In this document: positions 7,191-12,223 of the stretch, piece by piece
Layout of the letters: the number at the start of each line of letters is the position of its first letter
How positions within the stretch are numbered: position 1 is the stretch's first letter
From: DASQBT01 sp035635075
GTDB lineage: Bacteria > Pseudomonadota > Gammaproteobacteria > Burkholderiales > Thiobacillaceae
DNA length: 12,223 bases
Reading direction: 5' to 3'
NCBI GenBank assembly: GCA_035635075.1
Contig: DASQBT010000200.1
Coordinates: 1 to 12,223, forward strand
The notes under the pieces: generated by a model
Databases searched by the model: none
What the model saw: the letters and a program-made list of their open reading frames with translations, nothing else
Told to the model about the DNA's origin: nothing
Made by a program: the position numbers and the translations under genes

Positions 7191-7578
7191 TCAAACAGAC
7201 TGCAAGGCATGCTCGCCACGTTCGGGACGTTTCATGTCAGTGGCAATGTTCAGTATGAACTCGATGTTAAGCTGGCGTTGAATGTCTGCAAACGCTGTCT
7301 CAGCAGCTATGCCAGTGACATATTGCCCGAGGCTGATACGCAGCTTGTTGGGCATCGCGCGGCCAAGGCAAGCATTTCCTTGCCGGCGGCGTGCCGCCAG
7401 GCAGCTTTTCTCCATCCCTTGCAACTTCCAATGATGCTTTGGTCAGCGGCGCAAAGGCTGCCGTAAATCGTCCGCGCGACAATGTGTGACGAATAGGTTT
7501 ACCGCATGCACTTTGCACGCTGACGGGCCGCAATTGCGTTACGTGGCGCGCAGCCCCACCAGGATGGAAGGAATTCAT
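7191..7578 (-). pseudogene. Possible frameshifted remnant of an unidentified minus-strand gene
   Basis: Two overlapping minus-strand frames cover this stretch. One begins at 7578 (MNSFHPGG, then GRFTAAFAPLTKASLEVA) and stays protein-like to about 7440. The other, ending at TGA 7191, carries a protein-like tail (MPNKLRISLGQYVTGIAAE, then FADIQRQLNIEFILNIATDM). Joining them would need one frameshift near 7430. The tail ends only 5 bp from the convergent stop of the GGDEF-EAL gene, as in a tail-to-tail gene pair. I recognise no family, see no clear SD, and cannot exclude chance open frames. Confidence 0.25.
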
Positions 7579-7918
7579 TCATCCTCAACTTGCAGGACTA
7601 CCCCGTCAACAAGATGCGTTAAGGCAAATCGGGTTCGCCTTGCATCGCGGCTGTAATCGTTGTCTTCGGCATGGCGATCGCGATTGTGCATTTGTGGTCA
7701 CGTCGGAAAATATTACGTCGGCTTATTGACGTTCTTCTGTCCATGCTTCGTCAATCGCAGCAGGCAGCATTGAATACCATTGATGATCAGCATGTTACGT
7801 GTCCTTGTGGCATCCCAAGGGAGATGAAGGGACGCGACTCGGACTTGCTCCCAGCATTTTTCTCTTACAACAACCCGATTCCTTTTCCAGAAGATGGCTT
7901 CTATCTGATTGTTACATA
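7579..7918. other. Intergenic stretch without a convincing gene
   Basis: No frame here has a good SD, recognisable domain or coding-like composition. Seen are an imperfect hairpin at 7614-7645 (ATGC and AAGGC against GCCTT and GCAT), an inverted repeat ATTGACG (7725-7731) / CGTCAAT (7749-7755) with a 17-bp spacer, and two ACGTCGG copies 15 bp apart (7700, 7715). The inverted repeat lies about 180 bp before the sigma-54 promoter at 7934, a usual distance for an enhancer site, but this is only suggestive. Confidence 0.4.
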
Positions 7919-7933
7919 TCGTCAATTTCATGC

Positions 7934-7949
7934 TGGCATTGTTATTGCT
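7934..7949 (+). promoter_or_regulatory. Sigma-54 (-24/-12) promoter for the small PEP-CTERM gene
   Basis: TGGCAT-TGTTA-TTGCT matches the sigma-54 consensus TGGCAC-N5-TTGCW. The invariant GG (7935-7936) and GC (7947-7948) are separated by exactly 10 bp. Transcription would begin near 7960, giving a leader of about 70 nt before the ATG at 8031. PEP-CTERM genes in several proteobacteria are known to use RpoN together with the PrsK/PrsR two-component system, so the context fits well. Neither PrsK nor PrsR is encoded in this window. Confidence 0.7.
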
Positions 7950-8030
7950 GCTTACTTTACGAGCCGGTGAGGTCCCACTTCTGCCTGGCGAAGAAATGTC
8001 ACTACCGATCCAATCAGGGGAGAAACAATA

Positions 8031-8747
8031 ATGCGTCTATCTAAGCTTTTAGTTCCTGCGACGTTCGCCGCCATGATGTTTCCGGCGACCTCTAATGCGT
8101 TACTCATTACAGTCACCGGCGGAAGCTGGTCGCTCGGTTCGGGGTGGGCCGCTGGATGTACCACTGCCGGATGCGATAGTGGCCACACTCAGCTCAACAT
8201 GGACTGGACCACAGACCTCGGGCTTGCGCAGTCTTTTAATCTCATCAATGTCGGTGACCACTTCGACGTGACCTTCGGCGCCGGCAAATGGAGCGAGGAA
8301 GACAATACACTCGTTGCAGGCGAAACGGACAACCTCAACATCACGGGTAACCTGGTTCTCACCTCGCCCGTTTCGACCACTGGACTGAATGTCGGTGTCA
8401 CCGGCACGATTACCGGCAACCTCGACGACAGTGCCGTTGACCTCAGCGTCACCTTCGCGCCCGTGACGGTGAACTTTGGCACGACGGGCCAGTTTACGGT
8501 GGACCTCTCGGACCCTGCCTGGAACTGCAATCCGAGCGGAGACTGCATCTTCACCGCCGCTCACGGGATCCACCCCGACACCCCTGGCTCCGATATCCAG
8601 ACCGTCACGGCCAGGTTCACCTTAACGCAGGTGGATCAGGTGCGGGGTGATCCGGCGTCAACGGTACCCGAGCCCACTACACTGACATTGCTGGGCTTGG
8701 GCCTCGCCGGTCTTGGCTTGGCACGCAGACGGCAGCAGGGCGCCTGA
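8031..8747 (+). CDS. Small secreted PEP-CTERM sorting domain protein
   Basis: 238 residues. Residues 1-23 form a Sec signal peptide (MRLSKLLVPATFAAMMFPAT, then SNA before the likely cut). The mature part is Gly/Thr/Asp-rich and beta-strand-like (ITVTGGSW, NITGNLVLTS, VNFGTTGQFTVDLS), with two close cysteine pairs (Cys43/48 and Cys166/172) that could form disulfides. The C-terminus is a classical PEP-CTERM tail: VPEP at 212-215, the helix LTLLGLGLAGLGLA, then RRRQQGA. This marks it for exosortase processing at the inner membrane and display or release at the cell surface. The ATG follows GGGGAG (8017-8022) by 8 nt, and a sigma-54 promoter lies 82 bp upstream. No enzymatic domain is recognised; a matrix or surface role is inferred. 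Confidence 0.9.
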   Translation: MRLSKLLVPATFAAMMFPATSNALLITVTGGSWSLGSGWAAGCTTAGCDSGHTQLNMDWTTDLGLAQSFNLINVGDHFDVTFGAGKWSEEDNTLVAGETDNLNITGNLVLTSPVSTTGLNVGVTGTITGNLDDSAVDLSVTFAPVTVNFGTTGQFTVDLSDPAWNCNPSGDCIFTAAHGIHPDTPGSDIQTVTARFTLTQVDQVRGDPASTVPEPTTLTLLGLGLAGLGLARRRQQGA

Positions 8748-8769
8748 TCAAACTCAAGGCAGGCCGAGA

Positions 8770-8793
8770 AGGGGGTGCGCGAGCGCGCCCCCT
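8770..8793 (+). terminator. GC-rich hairpin terminator between convergent genes
   Basis: The arms AGGGGGTGCGC and GCGCGCCCCCT pair over 10-11 bp with one G-T wobble and a tight loop. It begins 22 bp after the PEP-CTERM stop and ends 21 bp before the stop of the convergent SoxY-like ORF, so it may serve both. The T-run is poor (GTGTTATGGCGATTTT on the plus strand), so termination strength is uncertain. Confidence 0.6.
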
Positions 8794-8814
8794 GTGTTAT
8801 GGCGATTTTGCCGC

Positions 8815-9132
8815 TCAGGCGCGATCGCCACCGCCACAGCTGCGCATGGTCACTTTCACTTCCTTGGCAGCGGTCCACACCTTGCCGCCCGCCTTTACGA
8901 GGGCACGCACATCTGCCGTTTGACCCATCTTGACCCGGGTTGACATGCATCCGCCGAAATCAGTCAACTTGAACTCCGCTATTACGGGATACACGTTCCG
9001 CTCGGCCAAAATGTAGAGGGAGTCCAAATCACGCGTGTTGACGGTTACTTCAACCGGGACCGAGGCGCCGTTTTCCACCGCACCGCAAAAGCTCGCAGGC
9101 GCTGTTTTTAAAGATAAACGCACCACAGCCAC
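8815..9132 (-). CDS. SoxY-like carrier domain without signal peptide (truncated or cytoplasmic form)
   Basis: 105 residues matching the core of SoxY, the protein that carries sulfur intermediates on a C-terminal cysteine in thiosulfate oxidation. Matching parts are AVENGASVPVEVTV (AENG..VPV in SoxY), LYILAERNVYPVIAEF, STRVKMGQTADVRALV, and AAKEVKVTMRSCGGG, where SoxY has KVTIGGCGG. The carrier Cys99 is kept, but the motif reads RSCGGG and is followed by DRA, whereas SoxY normally ends at CGG. The Tat signal and N-terminal helices (about 45 residues) are absent and a TAG directly precedes the first GTG. Starts are GTG 9132, 9126 or 9123; AGGTGG (9134-9129) best suits 9123. It lies 29 bp after the GH94 gene with no SoxZ beside it. 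It may be a remnant or a repurposed carrier domain. Confidence 0.75.
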   Translation of the reverse strand: MAVVRLSLKTAPASFCGAVENGASVPVEVTVNTRDLDSLYILAERNVYPVIAEFKLTDFGGCMSTRVKMGQTADVRALVKAGGKVWTAAKEVKVTMRSCGGGDRA

Positions 9133-9161
9133 CTACGGCCTTGTAATGCAGGGGATACGAC

Positions 9162-12100
9162 TTATCGCGCCGGCAAGCTCACCTCCACCACGTGTTCCAG
9201 ATGGTCATCCACCAAGGGAATTGCATCGCCGTCCTGCTCGATGCCATCGACCGTCACCCGCGTAGCGCCGCGATTGGGTTCGTCCCCGGCGGAGACTTGA
9301 GTGATGGCGATGTGATACACGGTTTCGCGGTAGCGATAGTGGATCTTGAACGCCTGCCAATGTGTGGGCAGACATGGCGCGACATGCAGCTTGTCGATTT
9401 CCAGGCGCAGGCCCAGCAGGGATTCGACGATGAGCCGATACATCCAGCCGGCCGAGCCGGTGTACCAGGTCCAGCCGCCGCGACCGGTATGGGGCGCCAG
9501 CGCGTAGACGTCGGCGGCGATGACATAGGGCTCCACTTTGTAGGTCTCGATGGCTTGCCGGGAGTTCGCGTGGTTCGCCGGGTTGATCATGGTGGTGAGT
9601 TCCCAGGCGCGTTCACTGTCGCCCAAGGCCGCGAACGCCATTGCCGCCCAAATGGCACCATGGGTGTACTGTCCGCCGTTCTCGCGCACGCCGGGCACAT
9701 AGCCCTTGATGTAGCCGGGGTCCAGCTCCGACTGGTCGAAAGGGGGATCGAGCAGCTGGATGAGCGCGTGCTCGCGCCGCACCAGCCGTGCGTCGACCGC
9801 CTGCATGGCAAGGCGCGCGCGTTTGGCATCGCCTGCCCCGGACAGGACCGCCCAGCTTTGTGAAATCGAATCGATCTGACATTCGGCGTTGTCCGCCGAA
9901 CCGAGCGGCGTGCCGTCGTCAAAATAGGCACGGCGATACCAGCCCCCGTCCCAGCCGTGCCGCTCGAGGTTCCCGCGCAGGCGCGCGCTCTCCGTGGCGC
10001 ACAGGTCGGCAACGGCAGGATCGTGGTTCAGGCGCGCCAGCGCGGCGAACTGGCGCAGCACGTCGTAGAGAAAAAAGCCCAGCCACACGCTTTCACCCAA
10101 GCCCTTGATTCCTACCCGGTTCATGCCATCGTTCCAGTCGCCGGAGCCCATGAGCGGCAGACCATGTTCACCGAAGGTGAGTCCGTGCCGGATGGCCAGC
10201 ACGCAGTGCTCATACAGGCTTTTCCCGGCAATGGACTGGCCGGGCAGATCGTAGTAGGAATCATCGTCCGGACTGAGCAAACGGCCCTCGATGAACTTGA
10301 CCGGTTCGTCCAGCACACCGGTATCGCCGGTGCTGAATACGTAGCGGCAGGTGGCCAGGGGAAGCCACAGATAATCATCCGAAATATGCGTGCGGACACC
10401 GCGGCCGGACGGCGGATGCCACCAGTGCTGGACATCCCCTTCGTGGAACTGGCGGCTTGCGCACAGGAGCAGCTGGGCGCGCGTGAGTCTGGGTTCCGCA
10501 TGCACCAGCGCCATCGCGTCCTGCAACTGGTCGCGGAAGCCGAAGGCGCCCCCGGACTGGTAAAAGCCACTGCGCGCCCAAAGGCGGCAGGCCACGGTCT
10601 GGTACAACAGCCAACCATTGGTCAGCACGTTGAGCGACTCGTCGGGGGTCTCCACCTGGATCGCGCCCAGGGTATGGTTCCAATAATGCCACGCTGCTTC
10701 GAGCGCGCCGCGGGCGGCGCCCGCGCCGTGGTAGCGATGCACCAGACTGTTTGCATCGTCATCGGCCGACATGCCCGCCAAGCCGAGCCTGAAGATGATC
10801 TCGCGCTCCTGGCCGTCGGCCAGGTCGAATCGCACCTGGATCGCTGCGCAAGGATCCAGGCCGGCGCCCACTTTCCCGGACAGATGGGTGCGCGACAGCG
10901 CGGCGGGGTTCGCCAGACTGCCGTTGCGGCCGATGAATTCGGTGCGGTCGCAGGTAGTCGTGCGGTTCAAGTCGTCCACGTCGAAGAAGGCCACCCGCTC
11001 GGGAAACTCGGTGTTGTATGGGTTGCGCGCGTAGACCGCTCCGCTGTAGGGATCGAATTCGGTGGTCACGTACATTGCCGATTTTGGCCGCAGGTCGCCC
11101 AGCACCCATTCCACGTAGCCGGTCGCGGAGAGCCGGCGCGGCCGCCCCGAGATATTGCGCACCTTGAGCACGGAGAATTTGACCGCCGCCTCCTGGGCGA
11201 CGTAGACCCACAGTTCGGAGCGGATGCCGTCCTCGGCATGCTCGAATACGCTGTAGCCGAAGCCGTGCCGAGTAACGTATGGCGTTGCGCCGCGCCTGGG
11301 GAGCGGCGTCGGCGACCAGAAATGGCCGCTGTCCTCGTCGCGCAGGTAAAAGGCTTCGCCACCCTCGTCGGATACCGGGTCGTTGTGCCAGGGAGTAAGG
11401 CGGAACTCGTGGGCATTGTCGCCCCAGGTGTAGGCCTGCCCGCTCTCCGAAATGACACTGCCGAAGCGAGGATTGGCCAGCACGTTCACCCACGGCACCG
11501 GGGTGAGCTGTCCGGGCGTGGTGGTAATGACGTACTCGCGGCCGTCCGGCGTGAACCCGCCGATCCCGTTGGACAGAATCAAGTCGCGCCGCGGCAGTTC
11601 AAAAGCGGCTGGCAATTCAGGGGTGCGGGCTCGGCTCGGCACCAGTCGCGGCACCCGCAATTCCATGGCAGGGTGGCGGTTGATCTGTTCCGCCAGGGTT
11701 CCGCGGCTGTCGCTGAAGATGGCGCGGGCAACCGTCTGGAACAGGGTGCGGTCCTCCTCCGAAATCTGCTCGGCGGAACGCACGAAGATGCCCCCCGGCC
11801 GGTCCATCACCTGGGCTTCAACGCCCACCGCCACCAAGCCCAGGATCTGCTCCTGCAACACCTGCCGGTAGCCGGCGCGGTCTTCATTCCAGATCACCAG
11901 ATCGACTGCCAGCCCCTTGAGGCGCCAGTAGGCATGGGCCTGGACGAGTTGGCGCACCAGTTCGATATTGGCCAGGTCGGCGATGCGCAGCAGGACGATC
12001 GGCAGGTCTCCGGAGATCGCATAGCCCCACAGCCCGGACTGCCCGCGCCGATTCTTCATGAGCACGCTGCTCTCGGCGCGCAGCGCGGCATGGGAATAGA

Positions 12101-12223
12101 TGACCGAATTGGCCAGACGGCCGTAAAGCTGCGCGTCGGCTTCGGCGGCGTTGATTTGTCGCAGCACCACCTGGGCGTGGGTCCATGCCAGCTCGAAGAC
12201 CCGGTCGGCCAGGCGCCGGTCCT
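9162..12223 (-). CDS. GH94 / cyclic beta-1,2-glucan synthase-type protein, C-terminal part (5' end outside window)
   Basis: The frame is open to the right edge (codons before GTG 12170 read DRRLADRVFELAWTHAQ), so that GTG is internal; about 1020 residues are visible. The first part (AQLYGRLANSVIYSH, then GQSGLWGYAISGDLPIVLLRI) is the linker typical of NdvB/ChvB-like cyclic glucan synthases. A GH94 beta-sandwich follows (ILSNGIGGFTPDGREYVI, then WVNVLANPRFGSVISESGQA), then an (alpha/alpha)6 barrel with THISDDYLWLP, the catalytic-region motif MGSGDWNDGMNRVG (GDWNDG at 10125-10142), GESVWLGFFLYDVL, and YVIAADVYALAPHTGRGGW near the end. In such proteins this domain acts as a glucooligosaccharide phosphorylase that trims chain length, while upstream membrane domains polymerise and cyclise. 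The full gene probably extends several kb further right; a stand-alone GH94 protein is the alternative. Product: periplasmic osmoregulated glucan. Confidence 0.9.
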   Translation of the reverse strand, partial: DRRLADRVFELAWTHAQVVLRQINAAEADAQLYGRLANSVIYSHAALRAESSVLMKNRRGQSGLWGYAISGDLPIVLLRIADLANIELVRQLVQAHAYWRLKGLAVDLVIWNEDRAGYRQVLQEQILGLVAVGVEAQVMDRPGGIFVRSAEQISEEDRTLFQTVARAIFSDSRGTLAEQINRHPAMELRVPRLVPSRARTPELPAAFELPRRDLILSNGIGGFTPDGREYVITTTPGQLTPVPWVNVLANPRFGSVISESGQAYTWGDNAHEFRLTPWHNDPVSDEGGEAFYLRDEDSGHFWSPTPLPRRGATPYVTRHGFGYSVFEHAEDGIRSELWVYVAQEAAVKFSVLKVRNISGRPRRLSATGYVEWVLGDLRPKSAMYVTTEFDPYSGAVYARNPYNTEFPERVAFFDVDDLNRTTTCDRTEFIGRNGSLANPAALSRTHLSGKVGAGLDPCAAIQVRFDLADGQEREIIFRLGLAGMSADDDANSLVHRYHGAGAARGALEAAWHYWNHTLGAIQVETPDESLNVLTNGWLLYQTVACRLWARSGFYQSGGAFGFRDQLQDAMALVHAEPRLTRAQLLLCASRQFHEGDVQHWWHPPSGRGVRTHISDDYLWLPLATCRYVFSTGDTGVLDEPVKFIEGRLLSPDDDSYYDLPGQSIAGKSLYEHCVLAIRHGLTFGEHGLPLMGSGDWNDGMNRVGIKGLGESVWLGFFLYDVLRQFAALARLNHDPAVADLCATESARLRGNLERHGWDGGWYRRAYFDDGTPLGSADNAECQIDSISQSWAVLSGAGDAKRARLAMQAVDARLVRREHALIQLLDPPFDQSELDPGYIKGYVPGVRENGGQYTHGAIWAAMAFAALGDSERAWELTTMINPANHANSRQAIETYKVEPYVIAADVYALAPHTGRGGWTWYTGSAGWMYRLIVESLLGLRLEIDKLHVAPCLPTHWQAFKIHYRYRETVYHIAITQVSAGDEPNRGATRVTVDGIEQDGDAIPLVDDHLEHVVEVSLPAR

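Noticed and set aside
7671..7970. 99-codon plus-strand open frame before the PEP-CTERM gene
   Set aside because: It has no SD or recognisable fold and runs through the sigma-54 promoter; more likely non-coding.
9192..9863. Plus-strand open frame of 223 codons
   Set aside because: It is the complement of the well-supported GH94 gene; no domain or SD is visible.
12168..12170. GTG as start of the GH94 gene
   Set aside because: The frame continues upstream to the window edge with family-like sequence (FELAWTHAQ).
1..12223. CRISPR array, tRNA or rRNA genes, intact insertion sequences
   Set aside because: No short regularly spaced DNA repeats, RNA gene signatures or transposase domains are visible; the only repeats are protein-level ones in the surface protein.

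Overview
The window looks like chromosomal DNA of a Gram-negative, probably betaproteobacterial, sulfur-metabolising bacterium. This is inferred from two PEP-CTERM surface proteins (the exosortase-sorted type common in biofilm- and exopolysaccharide-forming proteobacteria), a DsrC/TusE-family sulfur-relay protein, a SoxY-like carrier fragment, a cyclic beta-1,2-glucan synthase-type GH94 enzyme and a PAS-GGDEF-EAL protein. There are no rRNAs, tRNAs, CRISPR arrays, phage genes or intact insertion sequences.

Layout, left to right. Positions 1-3416 (+) hold the 3' part of a very large, repetitive exported PEP-CTERM protein: beta-solenoid-like sequence, then about seven Ig-like 'choice-of-anchor D' repeats, then the sorting tail. 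After 75 bp come two tiny overlapping genes (3492-4090, +), each encoding one membrane helix plus a coiled-coil-like periplasmic segment; their C-terminal ends look alike. A MarR regulator (4227-4619, -) is divergent from a DsrC-like gene (4748-5074, +), and a tandem palindromic operator lies between them. A PAS-GGDEF-EAL c-di-GMP protein follows (5344-7185, +). The 845 bp at 7186-8030 have no convincing intact gene, but hold a possible decayed minus-strand reading frame and a good sigma-54 (-24/-12) promoter. That promoter faces a second, small PEP-CTERM protein (8031-8747, +), which ends at a GC-rich hairpin. On the minus strand, the 3' part of a GH94 / cyclic-glucan-synthase gene (9162 to beyond the right edge) is followed after 29 bp by a SoxY-like ORF without a signal peptide (8815-9132).

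The genes suggest two themes. One is the cell surface: two PEP-CTERM proteins, a c-di-GMP enzyme, sigma-54 control of one PEP-CTERM gene, and a periplasmic-glucan enzyme. The other is sulfur or redox signalling: MarR plus a DsrC homologue that lacks the C-terminal catalytic cysteine, and a displaced SoxY carrier domain. The most informative points are the double MarR operator, the atypical DsrC, the sigma-54 promoter, the SoxY fragment and the small paired membrane proteins. All functional assignments come from reading motifs; no database search was possible.
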